From assembly GCA_029392475.1 (NCBI GenBank), contig CP113940.1, forward strand, positions 1,054,001 through 1,118,000: a DNA stretch of 64,000 nucleotides, in the 5' to 3' direction. A program made the position numbers and the translations under genes. Shown one piece after another: positions 49,444 to 59,503 of the stretch (within the stretch, counting starts at the first letter, position 1; each line of letters opens with the position of its first letter). The DNA is from Streptococcaceae bacterium ESL0687. GTDB lineage: Bacteria; Bacillota; Bacilli; Lactobacillales; Streptococcaceae. The notes under the pieces are model-generated. The model searched no databases. It was given only the letters and a program-made list of their open reading frames with translations, and was not told the DNA's origin.

Positions 49444-51768
49444 CTAATCTGCCAGTTCACCTTTGTTTACAAGGACCTTCCGAGGTTTTGTCCCCTCAGC
49501 AGGGCCTATAATCCCTGCTTCTTCTAACTCATCCATAATCCTTGTTGCCCGGTTGAAGCCAGTTGATAGCCTCCTTTGAATCATTGATGCACTGGCTTTC
49601 TGAGTTTCAATAACTAAATTTTTAGCCTCATTGAAAAGTGGATCTCCTTCAGAACTTCCTGCCTGACTAAATGAATCACTCTCACTAACCTCACCAGGAT
49701 CAAATTCTTCCTTGTATTCAACCTCTTCTTGGTCTTTTACAAAGGTCACCACTCTCTCCACATCATCATCACTTAAGAAGGCACCTTGAAGTCTGACTGG
49801 ATGGTTTTCATCAATCGGCTTAAAGAGCATGTCCCCTCGGCCAAGAAGCTTTTCAGCCCCATTACTATCAAGAATGGTCCTTGAATCCGTCCCACTTGAA
49901 ACAGCAAAGGCTATCCTACTTGGAACATTAGCCTTGATTAGACCACTAATAACATCAACAGAGGGCCTCTGTGTGGCAAGAATCATATGAATACCTGCCG
50001 CACGCGCTTTTTGACCCAGACGAATGATAGCATCTTCCACCTCTTTACTGGCAACCATCATAAGGTCAGCTAACTCATCGACAATCACAACAATTAGAGG
50101 GAGGGTTAGCTCCTTAGTATCACTTGTTGCATTGAAGGCTTCAACCTTATTATTATAGCCTTCAATATTTCTGACCCCAAATCTAGAAAACAACTCATAC
50201 CTATTTTCCATCTCATCAACAACTTTTTGTAGGGCACGACTGGCTTTTCTAGGATCTGTTACAACAGGAATTAGTAGGTGGGGAATATCGTTATAAACTG
50301 ATAGTTCGACCATCTTTGGGTCCACCATTAAAAACTTAACCTCAGAAGGGCGAGCCTTCATTAGGATACTTGTAATAAGTCCATTCACAGCAACGGATTT
50401 ACCGGAACCTGTTGATCCTGCTACAAGTAAATGAGGCATTTTGGCCAAATCAAAGGTCCTAATTGATCCATCAACTGCCTTACCTAGGGGAAGTTCTAAA
50501 AGTTTTTCAGGACTAGTCTTTCCACTATCCCACATTTCTCTAAAGCTTACAGTAGCAACCTCACCATTTGGAACCTCAATCCCAATTAGGGACTTGCCAG
50601 GAATTGGGGCCTCAATACGAACATCCTTGGCCGCAAGGGCTAAGGCCAAATCATCTGATAGATTGGCAATTTTATTGACCCTAACTCCTGTTGCTGGCTT
50701 GATTTCGTATTTGGTTACACTTGGCCCCACAACAGCAGATTCAACAGAAGCCTTAATTCCAAAACTTTGGAAGGTTTCCTCTAAAATTTTAATATTATCG
50801 CGAACAATTTTTCTCTCGTTGGACTGATTTTTTACAGGAATTTTTGCCAGTAAATCAATTGACGGCAGATTGTAGGAAAGGTTTTTCTGACTGCTTGTCT
50901 TGAAATCAAGCAGGTCTTCATCCTTATGTGCTACTTCTTCCTGATTGTTAGAAGAAGATAAGACATCATCTTCTGTGATTTCACCTGTTTCTGGATCAAA
51001 ACTTGGCAGCTCTATCTTTTGATCATAATCTTCATTGATAAAGATTGGATCCTTGTCAGTTAAAATATCTACTGGACTGGCTGAATCTTCTGGTGTGCTT
51101 TTCTGGCTAAGCTGTTCAAGTCTTTTTGCTTCCTCTTCTTCAAGCTTCTGCCTTTTTCTTTCCCCCCTTTGTTTTTTCCTCTGCTCAAGCTTTTCCTTCA
51201 AACTTTCATGAATTCCTTGCCACTTATCCTTTAAAAACTGACCTGAGTTTGGAATTAATAGGTAAAGACTAAGCATTTCAAAAATTAAAGCAATGGCATT
51301 AACACCAAGTTTTGAAAAAAGAATTTTAGCTGGATCATACAAAAGGGAACCTATTAGTCCACCTCCGGCAAAGTTAGTGACTCTCATTTGCTTAAAATCT
51401 GAGGATAAAATACTCCATAGATTTTTACTGGTAAAGAGGCTATCAAATCTTGATTGATAAAGTAAAAGTAGACCAATAAATCCTAAAATTAAAGCTATAT
51501 TTTTCTTCCTATCTAATTTTATGAATTTTTGACCTTTTATTTTTGAAAACATGACTAAAATTATTAGAAGTAAAAGGACATAGGCTAAAGACCCCACTAA
51601 AATCCTAGTTAGATTATAGAGAACCATCCCCATAACCCCTAATCTGAGCATGGTTAAAAAGACCAAAAATAGGCTAACAATAAAAATTATCATTCGCTTG
51701 GTTGCCTGTTTTTTCGCAAGTTCAGCCTTGCTCATTTTTTTATTTTTTGTTCTTCTTTGACTTGCCAT
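49444..51768 (-). CDS. ftsK: FtsK/SpoIIIE DNA translocase
   Basis: A 774-residue translocase: four N-terminal membrane helices (about 25-185), an acidic linker to residue 300, the RecA-like motor with Walker [15 protein letters not shown] (about 450) and Walker [14 protein letters not shown], and the C-terminal winged-helix gamma domain ([20 protein letters not shown]). It moves chromosome DNA at the septum. Own promoter; the stop is TAG. Confidence 0.96.
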   Translation of the reverse strand: MASQRRTKNKKMSKAELAKKQATKRMIIFIVSLFLVFLTMLRLGVMGMVLYNLTRILVGSLAYVLLLLIILVMFSKIKGQKFIKLDRKKNIALILGFIGLLLLYQSRFDSLFTSKNLWSILSSDFKQMRVTNFAGGGLIGSLLYDPAKILFSKLGVNAIALIFEMLSLYLLIPNSGQFLKDKWQGIHESLKEKLEQRKKQRGERKRQKLEEEEAKRLEQLSQKSTPEDSASPVDILTDKDPIFINEDYDQKIELPSFDPETGEITEDDVLSSSNNQEEVAHKDEDLLDFKTSSQKNLSYNLPSIDLLAKIPVKNQSNERKIVRDNIKILEETFQSFGIKASVESAVVGPSVTKYEIKPATGVRVNKIANLSDDLALALAAKDVRIEAPIPGKSLIGIEVPNGEVATVSFREMWDSGKTSPEKLLELPLGKAVDGSIRTFDLAKMPHLLVAGSTGSGKSVAVNGLITSILMKARPSEVKFLMVDPKMVELSVYNDIPHLLIPVVTDPRKASRALQKVVDEMENRYELFSRFGVRNIEGYNNKVEAFNATSDTKELTLPLIVVIVDELADLMMVASKEVEDAIIRLGQKARAAGIHMILATQRPSVDVISGLIKANVPSRIAFAVSSGTDSRTILDSNGAEKLLGRGDMLFKPIDENHPVRLQGAFLSDDDVERVVTFVKDQEEVEYKEEFDPGEVSESDSFSQAGSSEGDPLFNEAKNLVIETQKASASMIQRRLSTGFNRATRIMDELEEAGIIGPAEGTKPRKVLVNKGELAD

Positions 51769-51799
51769 TTTATAACCTACCTAATTTATCTAAATTACT

Positions 51800-51811
51800 A
51801 TTATACCATAT
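51800..51811 (-). promoter_or_regulatory. ftsK extended -10 promoter
   Basis: ATATGGTATAAT on the minus strand, 31 nt before ftsK, the same 12-mer as for gyrB and the SNF2 gene. Confidence 0.6.
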
Positions 51812-51855
51812 TGAAAATTATTTCCTAGAAGCATGAAAACCTGCCAGTAAATGAA

Positions 51856-51890
51856 AAACCGATTAAGCAAAAGATTTGATTAATCGGTTT
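51856..51890 (-). terminator. Terminator of the acyltransferase gene
   Basis: A 10-bp stem (AAACCGATTA / TAATCGGTTT) with a 15-nt loop and five Ts on the minus strand. Confidence 0.75.
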
Positions 51891-51901
51891 ATTATTTATT
51901 T

Positions 51902-53821
51902 TTATTTGGCTGGTTGGCTGGCTGATTTATTTAAGGTTTTAATGAGACCACTTGTGTAGACCCTTCTTAAATTTTTACCGTAAACCAAATGAATTCCATC
52001 TTCTAATTCATTAATGTAATTCTTAGCATCCTCTGGCCAATCATAGACCGTTACAAAGTCATATTTTTCAGGCAGACTCTTTAAGTAATTTTGCGTGTTG
52101 ATTAAAACATCTGTTGGATTTTTAGCATTGTAGGGAACGATAAAGACCAGGCGACTTCCTTCAGGAAGATCTTCGATAATTTTATTGATATATTCAGGTT
52201 CGCTTCCGCCCATCGGGTTGGTTCCTAGACCAATAACAACATATTTACCGAGTTTACCTTCTTTAAGAAGACTTTCATAGAGTTCTTCTCCAGCCTTGTA
52301 ATTCCTACTTACCTTGGCATCAACAACAGCGCCAGGTATATTGTCACTTAGCTCCTGGGCATCTCCAAGCATGACTGAATCTCCAATTAGAGTAACTCCG
52401 CCCTTAATATCACTACTTGCGATTGCATAGTCAGAATACTTAACATTTTTTTCAACAATTTCCGTATCTGAAATAAGACCGCTGGCTGGATTATTAAAAT
52501 CGCTTGTTTGATAGATACTTGAAAAAATGGTATCCATTTGAATGCTTGCCCGCCCAATATCTTTGATTTTATTGGTTGTTTGGACAAGTTCACCGGCATT
52601 AACTGAAGCCTCAAGGTCTGAAATCGGCTTGGCCGTTACAGCCGTCATCACGTCCCCTGCTAAAATAAGAGATAGTAAAACGAGACTTGCGTATCTAATG
52701 ACACGATTATTCCATAGGCCTGTAAACTGAGCCAAGTTTTTTCCGTGAATCCATGCTTCAACAAAGTAATAAACAAAGGTTGAAATGATAACTGTCACAA
52801 GTAAGGTCAAGCCACCAGCTAGAAGTTCATTTTTAAGGAAAAAGGAAATAACAATCCACAGAGGCCAATGCCACAGGTACATGGAATAAGAAATATTTGC
52901 CAGATAGGTAAAGAATTTAAAGTTTCTTGGCCTACCCAAAAGACTCATCACCCTAGTTGTAATAATTAAAAGTGCTGTTAAAGCTGAAGTTAAAATTAAC
53001 CCGCCCCTAAAGGTAAAGGAGTTTGAAAAGGTCAAAGACTTAGCCAAAAAGACAAGCCCGCAGATTGATGCAAGCATCAAAAGAAAAACTTTTTTCCTCT
53101 TAAACTTGGAAATACTTTTCTTCTGGCCGTCTGTCAAATGAATCCCGTAGAAAACTGCTGTTAAGGATCCAATAAAGAAGGGATAAAAATGACTTAATCC
53201 CCCGTAATAAGTTGCACTTGGGTCTGCCGGATTATAAGTAAGTTCCAAGACCAAAATGCTTGCTAGAATGCCTATAACTGAGATGGCCAAAATCATGACC
53301 TTCATCTCGTTGAGGATTTTTCCTCTTTTTTTACTCTTCTTTAAAAAAGAAGTTAATAGCCAAAAGGCAAGGCCAAGACTCAAGTAGAATAAAAACTCAA
53401 GGGACAGGGTCCAGGTGTGAACATAAAAATGAGGGAAGAACTGGCTCTCATAGGAGCTGCCTGATTTCATCTCAAAAATGTTAGTCACAAAACCCAAGGC
53501 TGCCATGGCCTGGTTACCAATATTTGCCCGGTATTCACCTGGAAGCAAAAGAGATAAGGGCAGGGTAAATCCAACCATTAGTAAAAGTGGGGGATAAATC
53601 CTTAAAAAACGCCTTTTTAGGTAACTTACAAGTTGAAAATCATTACTTTCTAGAAGTTCCTTGAGGGCCAAACAGGTTATCAAGTAACCAGAGAAAACAA
53701 AGAAAATATCAACCCCTATGAATCCCCCTGGTAAAGAATTCTTGAAAAAATGGTAAACAAGTACCATTACAAGACCCAAGACTCTAATTAAAGAAAACCA
53801 ACTTATCTTATTATTTTTCAT
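51902..53821 (-). CDS. oatA: OatA-like peptidoglycan O-acetyltransferase
   Basis: A 639-residue protein: an acyltransferase-3 domain of about ten helices (residues 10-385; GVDIFFVFSGYLIT, HTWTLSLEFLFY, SYSMYLWHWPLW) and an extracellular SGNH domain with GDSVMLGDA (catalytic Ser, about residue 480), GLGTNP and the Asp-His of DGIHLV. Such enzymes acetylate MurNAc and give lysozyme resistance. Another acylated surface polymer is possible. A consensus promoter lies just upstream. Confidence 0.87.
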   Translation of the reverse strand: MKNNKISWFSLIRVLGLVMVLVYHFFKNSLPGGFIGVDIFFVFSGYLITCLALKELLESNDFQLVSYLKRRFLRIYPPLLLMVGFTLPLSLLLPGEYRANIGNQAMAALGFVTNIFEMKSGSSYESQFFPHFYVHTWTLSLEFLFYLSLGLAFWLLTSFLKKSKKRGKILNEMKVMILAISVIGILASILVLELTYNPADPSATYYGGLSHFYPFFIGSLTAVFYGIHLTDGQKKSISKFKRKKVFLLMLASICGLVFLAKSLTFSNSFTFRGGLILTSALTALLIITTRVMSLLGRPRNFKFFTYLANISYSMYLWHWPLWIVISFFLKNELLAGGLTLLVTVIISTFVYYFVEAWIHGKNLAQFTGLWNNRVIRYASLVLLSLILAGDVMTAVTAKPISDLEASVNAGELVQTTNKIKDIGRASIQMDTIFSSIYQTSDFNNPASGLISDTEIVEKNVKYSDYAIASSDIKGGVTLIGDSVMLGDAQELSDNIPGAVVDAKVSRNYKAGEELYESLLKEGKLGKYVVIGLGTNPMGGSEPEYINKIIEDLPEGSRLVFIVPYNAKNPTDVLINTQNYLKSLPEKYDFVTVYDWPEDAKNYINELEDGIHLVYGKNLRRVYTSGLIKTLNKSASQPAK

Positions 53822-53891
53822 GCCAACATTCCATATTATCTATAATTAAATTAACCGATAGCTGTATCCTTTATAGAATACACATCAGTTT

Positions 53892-53920
53892 ATTATAATT
53901 TTTATAAAATGCCTTGTCAA
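53892..53920 (-). promoter_or_regulatory. Perfect consensus promoter of oatA
   Basis: Minus strand TTGACA (53920-53915), exactly 17 bp, TATAAT (53897-53892). It starts 8 nt after the upstream gene's stop. The leader of about 64 nt contains TCTATAA and TTATAGA arms. Confidence 0.85.
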
Positions 53921-53927
53921 ATTGAGA

Positions 53928-55034
53928 TTAACTTTCTGAGAGATTAACCCTTTCAAAATCAAAATCTGTCCATGGCTTTAAATAATCAAGTAGGAAAAGG
54001 TCTTCATCGTAAATATGACCTACAATATTTTTTTCCCCGCTATTTACCATTGGAGCTAGGGCAATTTGGGTTTCCCCCTTGTACTGGCCAAAGCGGTCAT
54101 TACCAATCAGAATATCCCCCCGCTTAATATCCCTTTCATTGTCATGAGGTTCAAAATCAGAATCCCTAAAAATAATCCTTGTTAGGGTACTTCTTAGCAT
54201 GTAGGCACTTCTATCTCCCCTATAGTTATGGTCAACTTCAAAGAGACATTTTTCTTCATTTTCTGTAATTTCTCCACCCGTAACAATTCTTAGGGTTGGT
54301 TTTACCTGATTAAAAACCCTGGCCGCCTCTGCTAACTCCTCTTCCTGGGCGTAACAATTGGCAATAATAATATCATCAATTCCACCTAGAAGCTTCAAAT
54401 GTTGAATCTGATTGGTTAAACTCAAGTCCCTATGCATCTCTAAGGTTACTAGGCCGTCATTATAGGGCCAGGGACCAAATTCTGCCCCCTGAGAGTTGAT
54501 AAAGGCCATGGTATTAATATTATTTTGGGTAAATTTCTCGGTGGTTTGAAGGAAATGTTCCAGGCTAAGACCTGAATAGCGCATGGGATAAAAATTATGA
54601 CTACCAAGCAAATTATCTGGATTTGGTGAATAACTCATTATATTATCAAGGTAGTTAGTCCCTGAACTCATATTTATCTCAATTTTAAGGCCGTAAGGAT
54701 TTCTAGTCATTCTAGCTTCTTCAATCCCCGTAAAACCAAGGTCAAGTCTTATACCCCAGGCACCAAGATCTGCAAAGAAGGACAAGTCATCGTAGGAGAT
54801 CCCTAACCTACCAAATAAATTTGGATTGATATCTACCATGACCTCCATTCCCAGGCTATTTGCATGCTCGATGATTCCCTTAAAATTATCAAGCACCTCC
54901 TTTTGATCCCCTTCAATCTCTAAAAGGGAGGTAAATACCCTCTTAAAACCGTAGGAATGTGCCAGGTCTAAATAGGCCTTATCCTGATCAAACTTAGCTA
55001 AATCTGGGTAGATAGAAACCCCTAATTTTCCCAT
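53928..55034 (-). CDS. MupG-family (DUF871) TIM-barrel protein
   Basis: A 368-residue protein: N-terminal TIM barrel (KLGVSIYPDL, VMVDINPNLF, LDLGF, HNFYPMRYSGL) and a C-terminal cyclophilin-like domain from about 265 (DHNYRGDRSAYMLRST, IGNDRFGQYKGETQIA). MupG hydrolyses 6-phospho-MurNAc disaccharides in peptidoglycan recycling; most of the family is untested. No murQ, murP or PTS gene is adjacent, so the substrate stays open. AAGGAG is 5 nt before ATG 55034. No terminator separates it from oatA's promoter. Confidence 0.85.
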   Translation of the reverse strand: MGKLGVSIYPDLAKFDQDKAYLDLAHSYGFKRVFTSLLEIEGDQKEVLDNFKGIIEHANSLGMEVMVDINPNLFGRLGISYDDLSFFADLGAWGIRLDLGFTGIEEARMTRNPYGLKIEINMSSGTNYLDNIMSYSPNPDNLLGSHNFYPMRYSGLSLEHFLQTTEKFTQNNINTMAFINSQGAEFGPWPYNDGLVTLEMHRDLSLTNQIQHLKLLGGIDDIIIANCYAQEEELAEAARVFNQVKPTLRIVTGGEITENEEKCLFEVDHNYRGDRSAYMLRSTLTRIIFRDSDFEPHDNERDIKRGDILIGNDRFGQYKGETQIALAPMVNSGEKNIVGHIYDEDLFLLDYLKPWTDFDFERVNLSES

Positions 55035-55081
55035 TACTTCTCCTTTTCATTTTCCTTGTTATATTCTTTTTCTTTAGCTCC

Positions 55082-55116
55082 AATATAACAAAAAAATTGG
55101 CCTCAGCCAATTTTTT
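55082..55116 (-). terminator. fhs terminator overlapping the mupG promoter
   Basis: Stem AAAAAATTGGC / GCCAATTTTTT (55091-55101, 55106-55116) with loop CTCA ends fhs transcription. On the same minus strand TTGGCT (55110-55105), 17 bp, TATATT (55087-55082) makes a good promoter for the MupG-like gene; its -35 lies within the hairpin. Confidence 0.7.
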
Positions 55117-55131
55117 ACTTGTTATTATTTT

Positions 55132-56802
55132 TTAGAAAAGTCCGCTGATATTACCTTCTGAGTCAACGTCCATATTAAGGGCTGCAGGTTTTTTAGGAAG
55201 TCCTGGCATGGTCATAATAGCACCAGTTAAGGCCACAATAAATCCTGCTCCGAGTTTTGGAATAAGGTCACGAATGGTAATTTCAAACTCACTAGGTGCC
55301 CCTAAAAGGTTTGGATTATCAGAGAATGAATATTGAGTCTTAGCCATACAGATTGGCATTTTATCCCAACCATTTTTCTCAAAATCACGGATTTGATTAA
55401 GAACTTTTTTATCAAAGTTAACTGATTTAGCCCCGTAGATATTCTTAGCAATCTTTTCAATCTTTTCCTTGATTGGAAGATCTAAGTCATAAAGGTAGGT
55501 AAAGTCACTTTCACTTTGGCTGGCTTCGACTACTTTAGCAGCAAGATCAAGACCACCTGCTCCCCCGTTGGCCCAAACGCTAGTTAAACTTGATGGAATA
55601 GCTTTTTGGTCAAGAAGTTCAGTTAGAGCCTTAATTTCACCTTCAGTATCAGTTATAAATTCATTGATGGCAACAACAACTGGTAGACCATAAGATGAAA
55701 TATTATCAATATGTCTATTTAGGTTGGCAAAACCTTCTTTTAGGGCTTCAATATTTTCTTCAGAAAGTTTGTCCTTGGCTACACCACCATGCATTTTAAG
55801 GGCACGAACAGTAGCTACAATTACAACTGCATCTGGATTTTTAGGAAGCTCACGACTTGTAATGTCAAGGAATTTTTCCCCACCAAGATCCGCTCCAAAA
55901 CCAGCTTCTGTAACAACATAATCAGCAGCCTTCATGGCTAAACGAGTTGCAAGAACTGAGTTACATCCATGGGCGATATTAGCAAATGGTCCTCCGTGAA
56001 TTAAGGCTGGAGTCTTCTCAATTGTTTGAACCAGATTTGGTTTAATGGCATCTTTTAGAAGAACTGTGATTGCTCCTTCAATTTGAAGGTCACCAACTGA
56101 TACCGGTTTGCGGTCATAGGTATAGGCAACAACAATTCTTGAAAGGCGCTCTTTCAAATCGTCGATACTTGTTGCCAGACATAGAACAGCCATAATTTCA
56201 CTAGCAACTGTTATATCAAAACCATCCTCACGTGGCACCCCGTTAATTGGGCTTCCAAGACCTGCAATGATATGACGCAGTTCACGGTCGTTAAGGTCAA
56301 CCACGCGCTTCCAGATAACCCTTCTAGCATCAATGTTAAGTTCATTTCCTTGGTGGATATGATTGTCTAAAAGGGCTGCAATAGCATTGTTTGCTGTTGT
56401 AATAGCATGAATATCACCTGTAAAGTGAAGGTTGATATCTTCCATCGGAAGAACCTGAGCATACCCACCTCCGGCTGCTCCTCCCTTGATTCCCATAACA
56501 GGACCAAGAGACGGCTCACGTAGGGCAATCATTGTTGAATGTCCACTACGATTTAAAGCATCAGCTAGACCAATTGTAACTGTTGACTTTCCTTCTCCAG
56601 CAGGTGTTGGGCTAATGGCTGTAATTAGGATTAATTTTCCATCTTCCTTATCAGACATGCGTTTTAAAGCATCTAAAGAAACTTTAGCCTTATACTTTCC
56701 GTACTGCTCGATTTCCTCATCTAGGAAACCTGCCTTCTCTGAAATCTCCACAATTGGGGCTAAAACCTGTTCCTGAGCAATCTCAATATCTGTCTTTACC
56801 AT
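55132..56802 (-). CDS. fhs: Formate--tetrahydrofolate ligase
   Basis: A 556-residue ATP-dependent enzyme making 10-formyl-tetrahydrofolate for purine and formyl-Met synthesis. [18 protein letters not shown] (P-loop, about 65-82), [19 protein letters not shown] and [10 protein letters not shown] are hallmarks. The first in-frame ATG (56808) sits directly on AAGGAG with no spacing; ATG 56802, 6 nt away, is preferred. A PurBox stands upstream. Confidence 0.96.
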   Translation of the reverse strand: MVKTDIEIAQEQVLAPIVEISEKAGFLDEEIEQYGKYKAKVSLDALKRMSDKEDGKLILITAISPTPAGEGKSTVTIGLADALNRSGHSTMIALREPSLGPVMGIKGGAAGGGYAQVLPMEDINLHFTGDIHAITTANNAIAALLDNHIHQGNELNIDARRVIWKRVVDLNDRELRHIIAGLGSPINGVPREDGFDITVASEIMAVLCLATSIDDLKERLSRIVVAYTYDRKPVSVGDLQIEGAITVLLKDAIKPNLVQTIEKTPALIHGGPFANIAHGCNSVLATRLAMKAADYVVTEAGFGADLGGEKFLDITSRELPKNPDAVVIVATVRALKMHGGVAKDKLSEENIEALKEGFANLNRHIDNISSYGLPVVVAINEFITDTEGEIKALTELLDQKAIPSSLTSVWANGGAGGLDLAAKVVEASQSESDFTYLYDLDLPIKEKIEKIAKNIYGAKSVNFDKKVLNQIRDFEKNGWDKMPICMAKTQYSFSDNPNLLGAPSEFEITIRDLIPKLGAGFIVALTGAIMTMPGLPKKPAALNMDVDSEGNISGLF

Positions 56803-56827
56803 TACCATCTCCTTAATCTTTTTTCTT

Positions 56828-56903
56828 ATTTTACCAAAAAAATTAATATTTTACCCTTAAATTTAGTTTTTTTATGTTCTTTAGAACTATAATGTTCGTT
56901 ATT
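56828..56903 (-). promoter_or_regulatory. PurBox and extended -10 promoter of fhs
   Basis: AATAACGAACATT (56903-56891, minus) matches the lactococcal PurBox AWWWCCGAACWWT at 12 of 13 positions. TGG-TAAAAT (-10, 56833-56828) predicts a start near 56821, placing the PurBox centre at about -76, the spacing known for PurR-activated lactococcal promoters. There is no good -35, as expected for an activated promoter. Confidence 0.7.
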
Positions 56904-56909
56904 TTTGGA

Positions 56910-57824
56910 TTATTTTTCCATTATCTTATTTAATATCCATAATAAAGCAAACCAAACACCAATACTAATACCTATTGTTATCACCCAACCCAGGTGATTA
57001 TCTTCCAAAGGTAGGGGCATGTTCATTCCAAAAAATCCTGTGATAATAGTTGGAATAGTCAAAAGGATGGATAGAACTGTTAATATTTTCATGGTGTCAT
57101 TTAGATTGTTATTCAAAATATTATTATAGGTCCCTGAAAGCTGACGTAAGATTTCAGAGATTATCTTGGTCATTTCAACCAGCTGCTTGGCTTCGATCAA
57201 AGCATCTTCAAACTGCTCCTTTTCAATCTCATTAAAGGTCCTGAAAACAGAGTGGGCCCTTAGTTGCTCCAAAAGAACCACATTTTGCCTAGATGCTGAC
57301 ATCAAATAAACCAAACTGGTTTCCAAGTCCGATAGGGCAAAAAGATTTTTTTTGGTCGTCTTTTCCCTAATTTTATCATTTAAGCGCCTGCGGTCATTAT
57401 CAAGTTCTTCAATCAAGGGGAAGAAGGCTTCAGATACCATAAAAAGACTGGCAAAAAGAAATTTAAATAGGGAAACATGAGGATAGTCTTCCAGATATTC
57501 TTCCATTCTTCTAGAAATATATTTATTTTTAAGGTTGGATAGGGTTACTAGGCTATTATTTTTGACCAAAAAAACCATGGGAATCGTCTCATAGTGATTG
57601 TCAGTCTTGCTGGCATTAATGACATTATAGATGAGGACTAGGGTTTTGGTTTTATCATTGTACTCAATCCGGGCCCTTTCATTCTTATCAAGAGAGTACA
57701 TCAGTATCTCTTCATCAATGTCATATTCCTTATAGAGCTTTGCCATAAGCTCCTCTTCCATGCCGTCAGCTTGAATGTTAATCCAACTGGCCTTATTATC
57801 GTTAAATAAAGTCTTTTTTATCAT
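56910..57824 (-). CDS. corA: CorA-family magnesium/divalent cation transporter
   Basis: A 304-residue protein with a large cytosolic alpha/beta funnel domain and two C-terminal helices carrying the pore signature in GFFGMNMPLP (GMN, about residue 270). It forms a homopentameric channel for Mg or related cations. AAAGGAG is 7 nt before ATG 57824; a TATAAT (57856-57851, minus) is 27 nt further up. There is no terminator before fhs's control region. Confidence 0.92.
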   Translation of the reverse strand: MIKKTLFNDNKASWINIQADGMEEELMAKLYKEYDIDEEILMYSLDKNERARIEYNDKTKTLVLIYNVINASKTDNHYETIPMVFLVKNNSLVTLSNLKNKYISRRMEEYLEDYPHVSLFKFLFASLFMVSEAFFPLIEELDNDRRRLNDKIREKTTKKNLFALSDLETSLVYLMSASRQNVVLLEQLRAHSVFRTFNEIEKEQFEDALIEAKQLVEMTKIISEILRQLSGTYNNILNNNLNDTMKILTVLSILLTIPTIITGFFGMNMPLPLEDNHLGWVITIGISIGVWFALLWILNKIMEK

Positions 57825-57908
57825 CTTCCATCTCCTTTATGTCACTAGTAATTATACCTAAAAGAAGAGGGTTTTTATACTTTTATATTTTTCTTTCACA
57901 AAAGAAAA

Positions 57909-57934
57909 AACTTGAATCATATAAGATCCAAGTT
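57909..57934 (-). terminator. Terminator of the deoB-punA-deoD operon
   Basis: A 10-bp stem with one G-T pair (AACTTGGATC / GATTCAAGTT), loop TTATAT, then TTTTTTC on the minus strand. Confidence 0.8.
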
Positions 57935-57944
57935 CTTAAATATT

Positions 57945-58655
57945 TTATTCTGCAATTAGAGTTTCAAGACCTACAGTCATCATGTTAGTAAAGGTAGTTT
58001 CACGCTCTGCAGCAGTTGTATCAGGTTCGTCATTTACTAGACTATCTGAAATTGTCATAATTCCAAGAGTCTGAACCCCGTATTTAGCTCCTAGATAGTA
58101 AAGGGCTGCAGCTTCCATTTCAACCGCCTTAACACCCATGGTACCAAGCTTAACATTTTTTTCATAGAAGTCGCTATAAAACATATCTGTTGAAAGAACA
58201 GATCCAACGTGAGTTGTCATGTCTAAGTCACGAGCAATGTGGTAGGCCTTATCCAGTAGGTCAAAGTCTGCAATTTGCGGGAAGTCGTATTCAGGCCAGT
58301 CATTTCTAACAAAGCTTGACATAGTAGCAGCTGCTTGAGCAAGAACCATATCACGGATATGAACTTCTTTTGAAAGAGCTCCAGCAGTTCCAACACGGAT
58401 AAGTTTTTTCACATCATATTCAGTGATAAGTTCGTGGGCATAGATTGAAATTGATGGAATCCCCATCCCTGTTCCCATAACACTTACGCGGTGACCCTTG
58501 TAAGTTCCAGTGAAACCAAGCATTCCACGAACATTATTAAATTGAACTACATCTTCAAGAAAGTTTTCTGCGATAAATTTAGCACGTAGTGGGTCTCCTG
58601 GAAGAAGAATCTTATCAGCGATTTCGCCTTTTTTTGCTTCAATATGGATTGACAT
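57945..58655 (-). CDS. deoD: Purine-nucleoside phosphorylase, DeoD type
   Basis: A 236-residue hexameric phosphorylase releasing purine bases from (deoxy)adenosine and related nucleosides. Signatures are [14 protein letters not shown] (phosphate site), [26 protein letters not shown] (Met-Glu ribose contact) and TISDSL with the catalytic Asp. Last gene of the operon, 17 nt after punA. Confidence 0.96.
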   Translation of the reverse strand: MSIHIEAKKGEIADKILLPGDPLRAKFIAENFLEDVVQFNNVRGMLGFTGTYKGHRVSVMGTGMGIPSISIYAHELITEYDVKKLIRVGTAGALSKEVHIRDMVLAQAAATMSSFVRNDWPEYDFPQIADFDLLDKAYHIARDLDMTTHVGSVLSTDMFYSDFYEKNVKLGTMGVKAVEMEAAALYYLGAKYGVQTLGIMTISDSLVNDEPDTTAAERETTFTNMMTVGLETLIAE

Positions 58656-58672
58656 TTTTTAAATTCCTCCGA

Positions 58673-59488
58673 TTAAAGGGCTGCAAGAATTGATTTAACA
58701 AATTCTTGGAAGTCAGATTTAATACGAGTTGTAACTTCTACCACTTCCTCGTGATTAAGTTCTGCCTGTTTACCAGCTGCGTGGTTAGTAATAGCTGAAA
58801 TTCCTAAAACATTCATACCAGAATGTTTGGCAACAATTACCTCTGGTACTGTTGACATACCAACTGCGTCAGCTCCGATTACTTCTGCCATACGAATTTC
58901 TGCTGGAGTTTCGTAAGTTGGACCAGAGAATCCCATGTAAACTCCTTCAGCAAGTGTAATTCCACGTTCTGCTCCAATTTTTTTAGCAACTTCGCGGTAG
59001 GCCTTGCTATAAGCTTCTGACATGTCAGGGAAGCGTGGACCAAATTCATCAAGGTTTTCACCAATTAGTGGGTTATCACCTGTAAAGTTGATGTGGTCAC
59101 TAATCAACATAAGTGTTCCAGGACCGAAGCTCACTCCACCTGCAGCATTAGTAACGATTAAATTATCTGCTCCAAAAGATTTCATAACACGTACTGGTAA
59201 AGTCACTGTTTGCATAGTATGACCTTCGTAGAAGTGGAAACGCCCTTGCATGGCGATAACTTTTTTACCAGCTAAAGTTCCGTAAACAAGTTTTCCAGCA
59301 TGACCGGCAACTTTTGATGACGGGAAGTTTGGAATGTCAGCATAGTCAGCGACAACTGGGTTTTCAATTTCGTTGGCAAGATCTCCAAGACCAGATCCAA
59401 GGATTAAACCAAAGTCAGCATGGCCAAAGCCAATCCCTTTTAGGTAGTCAACAGTTTCTTTAATTTGTTCAGCAACAGTTTTAGTCAA
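58673..59488 (-). CDS. punA: Purine-nucleoside phosphorylase, trimeric type
   Basis: A 271-residue trimeric PNP preferring guanosine and inosine. It shows LGSGLGDLANE, GRFHFYEGH (phosphate/ribose contacts), NAAGGVSFGPG and GMSTVPEVIVAKHSGM. It complements the DeoD enzyme, so the operon covers all purine nucleosides. Preceded by deoB after 15 nt. Confidence 0.95.
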   Translation of the reverse strand: MTKTVAEQIKETVDYLKGIGFGHADFGLILGSGLGDLANEIENPVVADYADIPNFPSSKVAGHAGKLVYGTLAGKKVIAMQGRFHFYEGHTMQTVTLPVRVMKSFGADNLIVTNAAGGVSFGPGTLMLISDHINFTGDNPLIGENLDEFGPRFPDMSEAYSKAYREVAKKIGAERGITLAEGVYMGFSGPTYETPAEIRMAEVIGADAVGMSTVPEVIVAKHSGMNVLGISAITNHAAGKQAELNHEEVVEVTTRIKSDFQEFVKSILAAL

Positions 59489-59503
59489 AATATTTCCCCT
59501 TTA

